From positions 372,001 to 436,000 of the forward strand of contig NZ_VZPJ01000004.1 of NCBI RefSeq assembly GCF_008801605.1: DNA of 64,000 bases, written 5' to 3'. Positions within the stretch are counted from its first letter, which is position 1, and each line of letters starts with the position of its first letter. Both the position numbers and the translations under genes were made by a program. The notes under the pieces are model-generated. The model worked only from the letters and a program-made list of their open reading frames with translations, searched no databases and was not told the origin of the DNA. The stretch is from Pseudomonas brassicacearum subsp. brassicacearum (lineage in GTDB: Bacteria; Pseudomonadota; Gammaproteobacteria; Pseudomonadales; Pseudomonadaceae). This document shows positions 44,660 through 53,212 of the stretch, one piece after another.

Positions 44660-46294
44660 ATGAATAGCTTGCGCAGTGTGTCGATCAGCCGACGCTTGTG
44701 GCTCATCCTGGTCGTGGCCATCGTGATGTTGTTCACGCTCGGCGCCTTGATGCTTAAACAGATCCACGCCGACCTCTACCAAGCCAAGGTGCAGAAAACC
44801 CAGCATGTGGTACAGACCGCCAGCGGCGTGCTGACTTACTACCAAGGCCTGGAAGCTGCCGGTACCCTGACCCGTGACGCCGCGCAAAAGCAGGCCCTCA
44901 GCGCCGTGCGTGGCCTGCGCTATAACCAGAGTGACTATTTCTGGATCAACGACCTGACGCCGGTCATGATCATGCACCCGGCCAACCCGAAGCTTGAAGG
45001 CCAGAACCTCTCGGCCATCCGCGACCCGAACGGCTATGCGCTGTTCAACGAGATGGTTGCCATCGCCAAGTCAAAGGGCGCCGGCATGATCAACTACCTC
45101 TGGCCGAAACCGGGCGCCGAGGCCCCGGTGGGCAAGACCTCCTACGTCCAACTGTTCGAACCCTGGGGCTGGATCATCGGCTCAGGCGTGTACGTGGATG
45201 ACGTCCAGGCCGAGTTCCAATCCCAGGTAATCAAGGCCTCGGTGGTCGGTTTGATCATCACCCTGCTCATGGGCCTGCTGTTGACCCTGATCGTGCGCAG
45301 CATCGTCGGCCCGTTGCAGGAAACGGTCAACGCCATGGCCAACATCGCCAGCGGCGAGAGCGACCTGACCCGCACCCTCGACACCCACGGCCAGGACGAA
45401 GTCACGCAACTGGCGCGGCATTTCAACGCCTTTACCGCCAAGCTGCGGCAAGTGGTGACCCAACTGCAAGCTTCGGCCAGTGCGCTGGGGCAATCTTCCA
45501 GCGAATTGGGCAACGACGCGGCGCAGGCTCAGGAACGCAGCCAGCAGCAGTCGCAACAAATGGAACTGGTAGCGACCGCGATCAATGAAGTCACCTATGG
45601 CGTGCAGGACGTGGCCAAGAACGCCGAGCACGCGGCCAGTGAGATGCGCGACGCCGAATCCCAGGCCCAGCAAGGCCAGGTCAACATCGATGGCAGCTTG
45701 CAGCAGATCGACCGCCTGTCCCAGACCATCGACCAGGCAGTGGAAGTGATCCGCACCCTGGCGAGTGAAAGCACCCAGATTGGCAGCGTGCTGGAGGTGA
45801 TTCGCTCCATTGCCGAGCAGACCAACCTGCTGGCTCTCAACGCCGCGATCGAAGCCGCCCGTGCCGGCGAACAAGGCCGGGGCTTTGCGGTGGTCGCCGA
45901 TGAAGTGCGGCTGCTGGCCCAGCGTACGCAGAAGTCCACTGCAGAGATCCAGGCGATGATCGAGCGCCTGCAAAGCCATTCCGAAGCTGCCGTGAAAGTC
46001 ATCAGCGACAGCAGCCGTGCCTCGCAACTGACGATTGAACAAGCCGGCCTGGCCGGTGCCAGCCTCAACGCCATCGGCCAGGCCCTGCGCAATCTCAACA
46101 GCCTGAACGCCTCCATCGCCAGCGCCACCCTGCAACAGGCCCATGTGGTGGAAGACATCAACCAGAACGTCACCCAGGCCGCCGGCCTGTCCCACAGCAC
46201 CGCCATGGCCGCCGAACAATCCAGCCAGGCAAGCACCCGTCTCAAGGCGTTGAGTGAACAGTTGAACGGGTTGCTCACGCAGTTCCGGGTCTGA
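44660..46294 (+). CDS. Methyl-accepting chemotaxis protein with single Cache sensor
   Basis: 544-residue chemoreceptor. TM1 (about 13-32), a periplasmic sCache_2-type domain (about 35-185; [29 protein letters not shown] is characteristic of that family, in segments), TM2 (about 190-215), HAMP ([20 protein letters not shown]), and a signalling coiled coil whose hairpin tip reads [32 protein letters not shown] in segments. There is no C-terminal CheR/CheB-docking pentapeptide. sCache_2 receptors often sense short organic acids; the ligand is unknown. Monocistronic, facing away from uppP, and followed by a compound repeat. Confidence 0.92.
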   Translation: MNSLRSVSISRRLWLILVVAIVMLFTLGALMLKQIHADLYQAKVQKTQHVVQTASGVLTYYQGLEAAGTLTRDAAQKQALSAVRGLRYNQSDYFWINDLTPVMIMHPANPKLEGQNLSAIRDPNGYALFNEMVAIAKSKGAGMINYLWPKPGAEAPVGKTSYVQLFEPWGWIIGSGVYVDDVQAEFQSQVIKASVVGLIITLLMGLLLTLIVRSIVGPLQETVNAMANIASGESDLTRTLDTHGQDEVTQLARHFNAFTAKLRQVVTQLQASASALGQSSSELGNDAAQAQERSQQQSQQMELVATAINEVTYGVQDVAKNAEHAASEMRDAESQAQQGQVNIDGSLQQIDRLSQTIDQAVEVIRTLASESTQIGSVLEVIRSIAEQTNLLALNAAIEAARAGEQGRGFAVVADEVRLLAQRTQKSTAEIQAMIERLQSHSEAAVKVISDSSRASQLTIEQAGLAGASLNAIGQALRNLNSLNASIASATLQQAHVVEDINQNVTQAAGLSHSTAMAAEQSSQASTRLKALSEQLNGLLTQFRV

Positions 46295-46312
46295 AGATCG
46301 GTAGACCACCCC

Positions 46313-46482
46313 TGTGGGAGCGAGCCTGCTCGCGAATGCGGTTTGATTTGATCGTTCCCACGCTCCGCGTGGGAATGCATCCCGTGACGCTCTGCGTCAC
46401 ATTCCAGAAGCGGAACGCAGAGCGTCCCTGGCGACATTCCCACGCAGGAGCGTGGGAACGATCGTAATCCCTTGCTCGCGAT
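46313..46482. repeat. Family-2 palindromic element inside an interrupted REP
   Basis: A main-family REP half (46313-46337) is followed by a family-2 element (46351-46463, GATCGTTCCCACGC to GCGTGGGAACGATC with inner CGCTCTGCGT arms), then a short CTTGCTCGCGAT remnant (46471-46482). It lies between the chemoreceptor and pnuC genes. Confidence 0.8.
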
Positions 46483-46571
46483 AGCGACGGTACATTCAAC
46501 ATTGGTATTGGAGCTGTCCACGCCATAGCGTTTACAATCGCCGCCCTCTTCTATTTCCCCAAGGAACCGCC

Positions 46572-47135
46572 ATGTCCGGGCTTGAACTGTTTGCCGCAGC
46601 CCTCGGCGTGATCGCCGTCTGGTTGACCGTCAAGCAGAACCCCTGGTGCTGGCCGATCGGCCTGGTCATGGTGTTGCTGTACAGCTGGATTTTTTTCGAG
46701 GTGAAGTTGTACTCGGACATGCTGCTGCAGGTTGTCTACGCGGTGCTGCAACTCTACGGTTGGTGGCAATGGACCCGCGCCGGGCACAATCATGATGGAC
46801 GCCAGGTCAGCCGCCTCGGCGGGTCGTCAGTGCTGTTCGGCCTGGCTATCGGTGCGGCAGGCAGCCTGCTGTTGGGCGCCGCCATGGCCCACTGGACCGA
46901 TGCCGCCCAGCCCTGGCTCGATGCGGCGCTCACCGGTTTCAGCCTCGTGGCCCAGTGGTGGATGGCGCAAAAACGCGTGCAATGCTGGCCGCTGTGGATT
47001 GCCCTGGACGTGATCTTCGTCGGCCTGTTCATCTACAAGGGCTTGCACCTGACAGCGGCGCTCTACGCTCTGTTCACCCTGCTGGCCGTACAAGGCTGGC
47101 GGGAATGGCGCGCCGACCCGGCCCTGCGCGCATGA
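46572..47135 (+). CDS. pnuC: Nicotinamide riboside/NMN transporter
   Basis: 187-residue PnuC-type transporter with about seven membrane helices. Family segments seen: NPWCWPIGLVMVLLYSWIFFEVKLYSD in parts, VLQLYGWWQW and the C-terminal WPLWIALDVIFVGLFIYKGL. It imports nicotinamide riboside (or NMN after dephosphorylation) for NAD synthesis. AAGGAA precedes the ATG. The stop overlaps the next gene (ATGA), which encodes the matching kinase, so import is metabolically trapped by phosphorylation. Confidence 0.93.
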   Translation: MSGLELFAAALGVIAVWLTVKQNPWCWPIGLVMVLLYSWIFFEVKLYSDMLLQVVYAVLQLYGWWQWTRAGHNHDGRQVSRLGGSSVLFGLAIGAAGSLLLGAAMAHWTDAAQPWLDAALTGFSLVAQWWMAQKRVQCWPLWIALDVIFVGLFIYKGLHLTAALYALFTLLAVQGWREWRADPALRA

Positions 47136-47656
47136 AGGTGGTGGTGCTGACCGGCCCGGAATCCAGCGGCAAGAGTTGGCTGGCGGCGCAATTGCAGGAA
47201 CACTTTGGTGGCGTGCGGGTGGATGAGTACGTGCGCCATTTCATGGAGCAGACCCAACGCGATACCTGCCTGGCCGACATCACCGACATCGCCTCCGGCC
47301 AACTGGCCTGGGAAGATGAGGCGCGTGCCCGCCGGCCGGCGCTGTTGATCCTCGACACTCACCTGCTGAGCAACATCCTCTGGAGCCAGACCCTGTTCGG
47401 CGACTGCCCGGACTGGCTCGAACCGGCCTTGCTGACCCGCCATTACGACGTGCACCTGCTGCTGAGCCCCGAGCAGGTCGAATGGACCGGCGACGGCTTG
47501 CGTTGCCAACCTGAACTGGCTGAACGGCTGGCGTTTTTTGAAGCGATCGAGGCTTGGCTGAGCGGACACCGGCAACCGTTCCAGGTCATTGAAGGCGATT
47601 GGGCGCAACGCCAACAGCAAGTGTTCGCCGTCGTTAGCCAGCTGCTTCAAGCCTGA
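47132..47656 (+). CDS. NadR-like nicotinamide riboside kinase
   Basis: 174-residue P-loop kinase equivalent to the C-terminal RNK domain of NadR, without the N-terminal repressor or NMN-adenylyltransferase domains. Walker A GPESSGKSW, then DEYVRHFMEQ and the Walker B-like LLILDTHLLSN. It phosphorylates nicotinamide riboside to NMN. It overlaps pnuC by four bases, a common salvage pair in pseudomonads. Confidence 0.9.
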   Translation: MKVVVLTGPESSGKSWLAAQLQEHFGGVRVDEYVRHFMEQTQRDTCLADITDIASGQLAWEDEARARRPALLILDTHLLSNILWSQTLFGDCPDWLEPALLTRHYDVHLLLSPEQVEWTGDGLRCQPELAERLAFFEAIEAWLSGHRQPFQVIEGDWAQRQQQVFAVVSQLLQA

Positions 47657-47668
47657 TCGCGGGGTGAT

Positions 47669-47688
47669 CTGTTCCATTCTTGAAACAG
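47669..47688. promoter_or_regulatory. Upstream dyad 1 of the fap promoter
   Basis: CTGTTCCA-TTCT-TGAAACAG, 8-bp arms with one mismatch and a 4-bp spacer, about 240 bp before the sigma-54 promoter, a normal distance for an enhancer-binding protein site. It is the first of the elements in the 319-bp gap 47657-47975. Same geometry as the dyad at 47824-47843. Confidence 0.6.
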
Positions 47689-47763
47689 CGCAGTCGCTCC
47701 AAACCCGGATCCAACGCCGCTTCACCAAATTGCCATCAAGACTGTCAAGCTTCTGAAACACCC

Positions 47764-47777
47764 GCCCAAAAGCCTGG
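47764..47777. promoter_or_regulatory. 14-bp element shared with the activator gene's upstream gap
   Basis: GCCCAAAAGCCTGG here and at 54729-54742. In both places GCTT and AAACA precede it at nearly the same distance (CTGAAACA at 47753-47760 here). An exact 14-mer at two linked regulatory regions is unlikely by chance. Confidence 0.55.
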
Positions 47778-47798
47778 ATCCAGAGGCCTGGGACGGTA

Positions 47799-47816
47799 GG
47801 TGACCGGTTGGTCACC
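47799..47816. promoter_or_regulatory. Perfect palindrome in the fap upstream region
   Basis: GGTGACC-GGTT-GGTCACC, perfect 7-bp arms. Sequence unlike the TGAAACAG dyads, so probably a site for a different regulator. Confidence 0.5.
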
Positions 47817-47823
47817 ATGCACC

Positions 47824-47843
47824 TTGTCTCAGCGCTGAAACAG
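47824..47843. promoter_or_regulatory. Upstream dyad 2 of the fap promoter
   Basis: TTGTCTCA-GCGC-TGAAACAG, same 8-4-8 layout and same right half as dyad 1, centred about 74 bp upstream of the promoter's GG. Candidate activator site. Confidence 0.6.
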
Positions 47844-47906
47844 GTTCCTTCCCCGGCATGCCCTCCGTAGCTCCAACTCGTTGAAATAAAAAACATTTCA
47901 AAATAC

Positions 47907-47920
47907 GGCACGACACCTGC
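47907..47920 (+). promoter_or_regulatory. Sigma-54 promoter of the fap operon
   Basis: GGCACGACACCTGC has GG and GC at the exact -24/-12 spacing and matches the TGGCACG-N4-TTGC consensus except for two positions (C before GG, C for the first T of TTGC). Transcription would start near 47932, 44 bases before fapA. Reported fap operons are RpoN-dependent, which agrees. Confidence 0.82.
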
Positions 47921-47975
47921 TCTCCACCTTCGCAACGCTGACTAGGGCCAGCGTACCGAAGAAGGAATCAATGCC

Positions 47976-48422
47976 ATGGGGATTTTCGATAGGGGCATAA
48001 CCTGTCTGCTGTTGATCGGCTGCGCCGCCAGCGCAACGCTCAGTCTGCCGGCACAGGCCGAGGGCAACGGCGTCATTGTCCTCAACCGTGACGTGCAGCC
48101 CATCGCAATTGGTCGCAACGGTGGCAAAGACCCCTACCCGACCACCGTCAATGCCAACCCCTCTGAACGAATCCACCAGGCGACCGCCAGCACCGAACTG
48201 AGCGATGGCGAATTTGCCAGCGTGGCCAGCGGCTCGTCGATCCGCAACACCGTCAACCCGAATACCGGCGTGCAAGGCTTGAACGTCGTGACCAACCCCA
48301 ACGGCATGCCGGGCATGAGTGCCGGTCACGGTGGCGGTAGCGGCGGCGCGATCTCCGGCACCATCAACCGCTCGTTGAGTTCAGGCCTGGCCCCGCTGGG
48401 TCGGCTCGCGGGAGGCCAGTGA
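47976..48422 (+). CDS. fapA: Functional amyloid chaperone/minor component FapA
   Basis: 148 residues, first gene of the fap operon, which builds extracellular amyloid fibres for biofilm. A signal peptide ends about residue 28 (LSLPAQA-EG). The mature part is low in hydrophobics and Gly/Asn/Ser-rich (NAN, GHGGGSGG), consistent with FapA, thought to act as a periplasmic chaperone or to set the FapB/FapC ratio. Start 47976 has GAAGGA nine bases upstream; an out-of-frame ATG at 47971 is ignored. FapB starts two bases after its stop. Confidence 0.9.
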   Translation: MGIFDRGITCLLLIGCAASATLSLPAQAEGNGVIVLNRDVQPIAIGRNGGKDPYPTTVNANPSERIHQATASTELSDGEFASVASGSSIRNTVNPNTGVQGLNVVTNPNGMPGMSAGHGGGSGGAISGTINRSLSSGLAPLGRLAGGQ

Positions 48423-48423
48423 G

Positions 48424-49017
48424 ATGAAGCCAACCTTGTTTCTCCTCGCCCTGTTCATGCTTTCCCTGCTCAGCTCTTTCAACGTATTTGCCGATTCGGG
48501 TGCTGCAGCGGTCAGCAGCGCCAACCTGCAGGATTCCGGCAGCCATTACACCGGCAACTTCAACGTCAACCAGGCGGCCGGTGACCAGACCCAGCAGACC
48601 AACACCCGGGCGATCGCCATCGGCAGCCACGCCCAGGCCAGCACGAGCGTGCAGCAACGCGTCGACACGCCGGCCAACCCCTCCATGAATGCCACCGCTC
48701 GAATCGGCGGCCACTCCTTTACCAACGGCAACGGTGTGCTGGGCGTCAACCAGTCCGCCGGGGCCAACAACCAGATGGCCAATGTCATGCGGGTGGGCAT
48801 CAGTGCCCATCCGCAGAGCATTGATGACAGCGCCCTATCTCAACAGAACGTGGCGTTGCTACCGAACTCAGGAGCAACTGGCGCCCCAACCGGCAGTCGC
48901 CAGGTCGTTACCAGCGACCAGGCCTTCACCGGCAGCCGAGGGGTAATCCAGGTGAACCAGAGCGCCGGGGTGGGAAACCGTATGGCTAACACCCTGAGCA
49001 TCCGAGTCGCTGATTGA
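48424..49017 (+). CDS. fapB: Amyloid nucleator FapB
   Basis: 197 residues with a signal peptide (MKPTLFLLALFMLSLLSSFN, cleavage after VFA). Three imperfect amyloid repeats are visible: GNFNVNQAAGDQTQQTNTRA, GVLGVNQSAGANNQMANVMR and GVIQVNQSAGVGNRMANTLS, the G-x-x-x-VNQ-A/S-AG pattern of Fap fibrils. FapB is the minor subunit believed to seed FapC. There is no CxxC at its C-terminus, unlike FapC. Confidence 0.93.
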   Translation: MKPTLFLLALFMLSLLSSFNVFADSGAAAVSSANLQDSGSHYTGNFNVNQAAGDQTQQTNTRAIAIGSHAQASTSVQQRVDTPANPSMNATARIGGHSFTNGNGVLGVNQSAGANNQMANVMRVGISAHPQSIDDSALSQQNVALLPNSGATGAPTGSRQVVTSDQAFTGSRGVIQVNQSAGVGNRMANTLSIRVAD

Positions 49018-49076
49018 CCCGGAGGCTACATAAGAAAGTACCGACACTTAACCAACGACACGCAAGGAGAAACACC

Positions 49077-50054
49077 ATGAAACCTACAATGGCACTCAAA
49101 CCATTGGTTTTCGCTCTCGCCGCGGTCATGACAATGGCGGCACAGGCTGGAGGAAACGGCAACGGGCACGGTGATGATCACGGCCACCACGGTCCCAAAG
49201 GCCCAACGTGGGAAGAACAGCTGTCCATCAACGCCAGCGCAATGGCTACCGTGATGGATGAGCAGAACAGCGACGGCAACGAGGTGCTCAACCAGGGCAC
49301 TAAAAACACCGCCGAAGCTACCGATTCCCTCAATGGCAGCAACGGTAACATGGGGGCGAACATCGCCGCTGGCGACGGAAACCAACAAGACAACGCCGCA
49401 GCGCTGGCTACCGCTGACGAAAGCTTCATCTTCGGCTCGGCTGTCGCCGCCTCAAGTGCCACGCAAACCAATACCAACAACTATGTAAAAAACAACTCGA
49501 CCCACAACAACGCCTCGCTCACCAATGCAGGCAACAACGGCTCCGGCAACATCGGCATCAACGTGACCGCCGGTAACTTCAACCAACAGAAAAACAACCT
49601 GGCCATCGCAGTGTCGGGTGGCCGTGTCGCACAGGCCTCTGCCGAGGCCAATCAATCCTCCACCGGCCTTGTGGTCGACAACAAAGGCGTGCGGACCTAC
49701 AAGACCGACACCCTCACCAGCACCTACAGCGCCTCCGGCACGTTCAAGGCCAAAGGTACCGGTACCGCCGAAGACGATCACGGCGGCTGGGACAACAAAG
49801 GCGGCGGCTATGGCGGCGGTCACGATGACGACAAGTTCAAGTTCTCCGCCGTGGGGACCTTCGAGCTGGCCGGCAGCAACACCCAGCAGGTGCTGACCCG
49901 CGACGGTTGGAAAAACCCTGTGATCAACAACGCCACCATGACCAACTCCATGAACGGCTTCTCCGGTAACGGCGGCGCCAACGTGTCGGCAGGCGTGGGC
50001 AACCAGCAGAGCAACTCGCTGTCCATCGCTGCCGGCTGCAAGGCTTGCATGTAA
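49077..50054 (+). CDS. fapC: Major functional amyloid subunit FapC
   Basis: 325 residues, the main fibre protein. The ATG at 49077 has AAGGAGA upstream; signal peptide MKPTMALKPLVFALAAVMTM, cleaved after AQA. The mature start is Gly/His-rich (GNGNGHGDDHGHHG). Three repeats: GNMGANIAAGDGNQQDN, GNIGINVTAGNFNQQKN and GNGGANVSAGVGNQQSN. Linker 1 is about 45 residues; linker 2 is long (about 110) and contains a Gly/Asp/His/Lys-rich stretch (EDDHGGWDNKGGGYGGGHDD). It ends GCKACM, the conserved C-terminal CxxC of FapC. A REP pair separates it from fapD. Confidence 0.95.
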   Translation: MKPTMALKPLVFALAAVMTMAAQAGGNGNGHGDDHGHHGPKGPTWEEQLSINASAMATVMDEQNSDGNEVLNQGTKNTAEATDSLNGSNGNMGANIAAGDGNQQDNAAALATADESFIFGSAVAASSATQTNTNNYVKNNSTHNNASLTNAGNNGSGNIGINVTAGNFNQQKNNLAIAVSGGRVAQASAEANQSSTGLVVDNKGVRTYKTDTLTSTYSASGTFKAKGTGTAEDDHGGWDNKGGGYGGGHDDDKFKFSAVGTFELAGSNTQQVLTRDGWKNPVINNATMTNSMNGFSGNGGANVSAGVGNQQSNSLSIAAGCKACM

Positions 50055-50079
50055 AAAAGTACCGCTGTAGGGGCGAGTC

Positions 50080-50185
50080 TGTGGGAGCAAAGCTTGCTCG
50101 CGATGAGGTCGTTACATAAAACGCCTCTGTTGGTTGTAAAACCGCTATCGCGAGCAAGCGTTGCGCCCACGGACTCGCTCCCACA
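50080..50185. repeat. REP pair inside the fap operon, between fapC and fapD
   Basis: Copies at 50080-50104 and 50147-50185, the second enlarged by an internal duplication-like segment. It follows the major subunit gene and could stabilise fapABC mRNA or damp transcription of fapDEF. Confidence 0.88.
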
Positions 50186-50223
50186 GGGGGCTTTTTCCTG
50201 GATGCCCACTAGGCGTATTGATC

Positions 50224-50904
50224 ATGCGTGTCACTGCCGTTTCCCTGCTGCTCTGTCTGGCCTGCACGGCCGAAGCAGCGCAGATGCCCGTCGCCGCCCT
50301 GCCTGGCGGCATGCTGGTCTACAAACCGGTGCAAAGCGTACGCGAACGCAAATTCAGCGACATCGTCGAACAGAAAACCGATTTCAGTTGCGGCGCCGCC
50401 GCGCTGGCCACGGTGCTGCGCCAGGCCTATTGGCTTGACGTCGATGAAGAGCACGTCATCAAAGGCATGTTGGTCAATGCCGACCAGAATCTGGTTCGCA
50501 CCCAAGGATTTTCCATGCTGGACATGAAGCGCTACGTGGAAACCATCGGCATGCGTGCCCGAGGCTACCGGATACCGCCAGAGAAACTCGAAGCGGTGAC
50601 GATTCCGGTGGTGGTCCTGATGGAGATACGCGGCTACAAGCACTTCGTGGTGTTGCAGCGGGCCGACAAGCAATGGGTCTACATCGGCGACCCGGTGCTG
50701 GGCCACAAGCGCTACGCCCATGATGAGTTCGTCAAAGGCTGGAACGGCATCGTCTTTGCGATCGTCGGCCCGGGCTATGACAAGACCAATGCGCTACGCA
50801 GCCCTCCGCAACCACTGACAGCACGTAACAAGCTGGACGGTTTCAACCCGGTCAGGGATGCGGAACTGATGGATTTCGGCTTCATACAGAGCGACTTTTT
50901 TTAA
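50224..50904 (+). CDS. fapD: C39-like cysteine protease FapD
   Basis: 226 residues with a short signal peptide (MRVTAVSLLLCLACTAEA). The papain-like C39 triad is visible: Cys56 in DFSCGAAALATVL, His140 in YKHFVVL and Asp156 in GDPVLG. In fap systems FapD is needed for fibre export and processing, presumably trimming a subunit in the periplasm. No ABC exporter domain is fused. Start ATG 50224 is the first codon after the REP that gives a signal peptide. Confidence 0.93.
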   Translation: MRVTAVSLLLCLACTAEAAQMPVAALPGGMLVYKPVQSVRERKFSDIVEQKTDFSCGAAALATVLRQAYWLDVDEEHVIKGMLVNADQNLVRTQGFSMLDMKRYVETIGMRARGYRIPPEKLEAVTIPVVVLMEIRGYKHFVVLQRADKQWVYIGDPVLGHKRYAHDEFVKGWNGIVFAIVGPGYDKTNALRSPPQPLTARNKLDGFNPVRDAELMDFGFIQSDFF

Positions 50905-50962
50905 TCGCCGACCAACTGCCAACATAAGTACAAAAAGGAGCAGGACGCTCCGGGAGCAGCAC

Positions 50963-51709
50963 ATGAAAACCTCACACTGGCTGTCGCTGGCCTGCCTGCT
51001 CGCGACCGCCTCGGGCTACGCCCATGCGGGCTTCAAACCCATCGAAGTCAAGGACCAGGAGCTTTCCGAGCTGCGCGGTCGTTATGTCATGCCCGGCCGA
51101 GTCATCAGCTTCGGCATCGTCATGAGCAGTACCTGGCGCAACGCCAGCGGCGACTTGATCGGCGCCACCAGCGCCATGCAGATCCAGGCCGCCACCGTCA
51201 AACCCGAATTCTATGTCTCCACCATCAAGCAGACCGGTAACGGCAGCGCCCCCGAACAGGGCAGCGGCAATATTACCGGTGGCGCCGGCCTTGGCACGAG
51301 CCAGGGCGTGACCCAGAGCGTACGCGCCGCCGGAGACGGCAATACGGCCTACAACAACGTCAACATCAACGTAAAAGAGAGCAACCAGGCCCCGGCACTC
51401 GTGCCTTCCCAAGGCCAGTTGCTGACCAAGGGCCAGACCATCAGCGGCAGCAACGCCGCCGGCAGTGTCGCGGTCACCGCCACCGGCAGCGGCGTGCAAA
51501 TGGCGATCCAGGCCAGCCATAACCAGGGCAGCACCCTGCAACAAGTGGCCCAAGGCGGCTTGCTGCAAAACACCCGTCTGCTGGGAAACAGCAATCTGGT
51601 CAACAACATGACGCAGCTCAACGTGGTGCTGAACAACAACGGCCCCAGTGCCGGAGCATTGGACTGCAACCTGACTCAGTTACGTGGTCTTCGAAACCTC
51701 GGATATTGA
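50963..51709 (+). CDS. fapE: Amyloid-associated protein FapE
   Basis: 248 residues, signal peptide MKTSHWLSLACLLATASG, cleaved after AHA. Minor fibre-associated or extracellular component. It has a conserved N-terminal SELRGRYVMPGRVISFGIVM and a C-terminal Cys-containing end (GALDCNLTQLRGLR). Repetitive Gly/Asn/Gln segments (NITGGAGLGTSQGVTQSV) resemble bacteriocin-like and FapE proteins. Shine-Dalgarno CGGGAG before ATG. Confidence 0.91.
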   Translation: MKTSHWLSLACLLATASGYAHAGFKPIEVKDQELSELRGRYVMPGRVISFGIVMSSTWRNASGDLIGATSAMQIQAATVKPEFYVSTIKQTGNGSAPEQGSGNITGGAGLGTSQGVTQSVRAAGDGNTAYNNVNINVKESNQAPALVPSQGQLLTKGQTISGSNAAGSVAVTATGSGVQMAIQASHNQGSTLQQVAQGGLLQNTRLLGNSNLVNNMTQLNVVLNNNGPSAGALDCNLTQLRGLRNLGY

Positions 51710-51765
51710 TCTACATTGATCTACGTTGATCGCCGATCAATGGGCAAATAAGGACGGCATATTTC

Positions 51766-53049
51766 ATGTATCGATCCGTATCGTTGCGCGCTGTGATGTG
51801 TTTAAGCACGTTGTTCCCGGCGGCCGTGTTGCAGGCGGCCCCGGATGCGGACATCGAGGCCCTGAAACAGGAACTTCTTGAGCTCAAGCAACGGTACGAG
51901 GTCCAGCAAAAGGCCCTGGCGGTGCTCGAACAGCGGGTTCGCCAAGTGGAGGATCAACCCGCCGCCCCACCGCCCAAACGCCTGGCCAAATCCCCGGCCG
52001 ACATGAAAGGCAACCAGACCGTGGCCGGCGGCGGTGCGACAACGGCTGGCGGCAGTGGCTATGGGCAATCCCTGGCCGATGATTCCCAGCCGGCCCAGAG
52101 CGTCTCCAACCTCTATGACGAGGCCAGCGGCTTCTTCGGCGGCGGTAAATTCAGTTTCGAGACCGGCGTGACCTATTCGCGCTACGACACGCGGCAACTG
52201 ATCCTCAATGGTTTCCTGGCCCTGGATTCGATTTTCCTGGGCAACATCAACCTCGACCGGATCAAGGCTGACACTTGGACGCTGGACCTCACTGGCCGTT
52301 ATAACTTCGACAACCGCTGGCAGTTCGACCTCAACGTCCCGGTGGTCTACCGCGAATCCACCTATCAGTCAGGCGGCGCAAACAACGGCGCAGCCGGCGT
52401 CACCAGCGAAGAAACCGTGACCCGCGACCCGACCATCGGCGACGTCAACTTCGGCATCGCCTACAAGTTCATGGATGAGTCGATCAATTCCCCGGACGCG
52501 GTGGTCACCCTGCGGGTCAAGGCCCCCACCGGCAAGGACCCATTCGGCATCAAGCTGCGCCAATCCCAGGCCAACACCAACCTGTTCGTGCCTGACGACC
52601 TGCCCACCGGCAACGGCGTATGGTCGATCACGCCAGGGCTTTCGCTGGTCAAGACCTTCGACCCGGCGGTGCTGTTCGGCACCCTCTCCTACACCCATAA
52701 CCTGGAGGAGTCGTTCGACGACATCAGTTCCACGGTCAACCAGAAGATCCCAGGCAAGGTGCGGATCGGCGACAGCTTCCAGCTCGGCGCGGGCATCGCC
52801 TTCGCCTTGAACGAGAAGATGAGCATGTCGTTCTCGGTTTCTGACCTGATCCAAAAGAAAAGCAAGCTCAAACAGGACGGCGGCGACTGGGAATCGGTGG
52901 TCTCCAGCGACGCCAACGCCGGCTACTTCAACATCGGCATGACCGTCGCCGCGTCCGACAACCTGACCATCGTGCCCAACCTGTCCATCGGGCTGACCGA
53001 CGATGCGCCGGATTTCACCTTTAGCCTGAAATTCCCGTACTACTTCTGA
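51766..53049 (+). CDS. fapF: Outer-membrane amyloid export pore FapF
   Basis: 427 residues, signal peptide ending at LQAA. Residues about 29-66 form a heptad coiled coil ([20 protein letters not shown]) that trimerises in FapF, then a low-complexity linker with a helix plug (about 100-125), then a beta-barrel from about residue 135 to the end, finishing [11 protein letters not shown] with the C-terminal aromatic of outer-membrane proteins. It exports FapB, FapC and FapE. It is the last fap gene, followed by a REP pair. Confidence 0.94.
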   Translation: MYRSVSLRAVMCLSTLFPAAVLQAAPDADIEALKQELLELKQRYEVQQKALAVLEQRVRQVEDQPAAPPPKRLAKSPADMKGNQTVAGGGATTAGGSGYGQSLADDSQPAQSVSNLYDEASGFFGGGKFSFETGVTYSRYDTRQLILNGFLALDSIFLGNINLDRIKADTWTLDLTGRYNFDNRWQFDLNVPVVYRESTYQSGGANNGAAGVTSEETVTRDPTIGDVNFGIAYKFMDESINSPDAVVTLRVKAPTGKDPFGIKLRQSQANTNLFVPDDLPTGNGVWSITPGLSLVKTFDPAVLFGTLSYTHNLEESFDDISSTVNQKIPGKVRIGDSFQLGAGIAFALNEKMSMSFSVSDLIQKKSKLKQDGGDWESVVSSDANAGYFNIGMTVAASDNLTIVPNLSIGLTDDAPDFTFSLKFPYYF

Positions 53050-53101
53050 TGCCCTCAGGGATATGTGATGGGCACATATCCCAAGGGAAATGCAAAACCA
53101 C

Positions 53102-53191
53102 TGTGGGAGCGAGCTTGCTCGCGATGAGGCCCTTTCAGTCAGCATTGATACTGAATGAAAGACCGCTATCGCGAGCAAGCTCGCTCCCACA
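53102..53191. repeat. REP pair (inverted) between fapF and the convergent activator gene
   Basis: Copies at 53102-53125 and 53168-53191. No separate terminator is seen for fapF or for the activator gene. Confidence 0.9.
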
Positions 53192-53212
53192 GGGGATGTG
53201 CGCAGGTTTTAG

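Noticed and set aside
46551..47093. Minus-strand frames opposite pnuC
   Set aside because: Shadows of a well-recognised transporter gene overlapping its kinase partner by ATGA.
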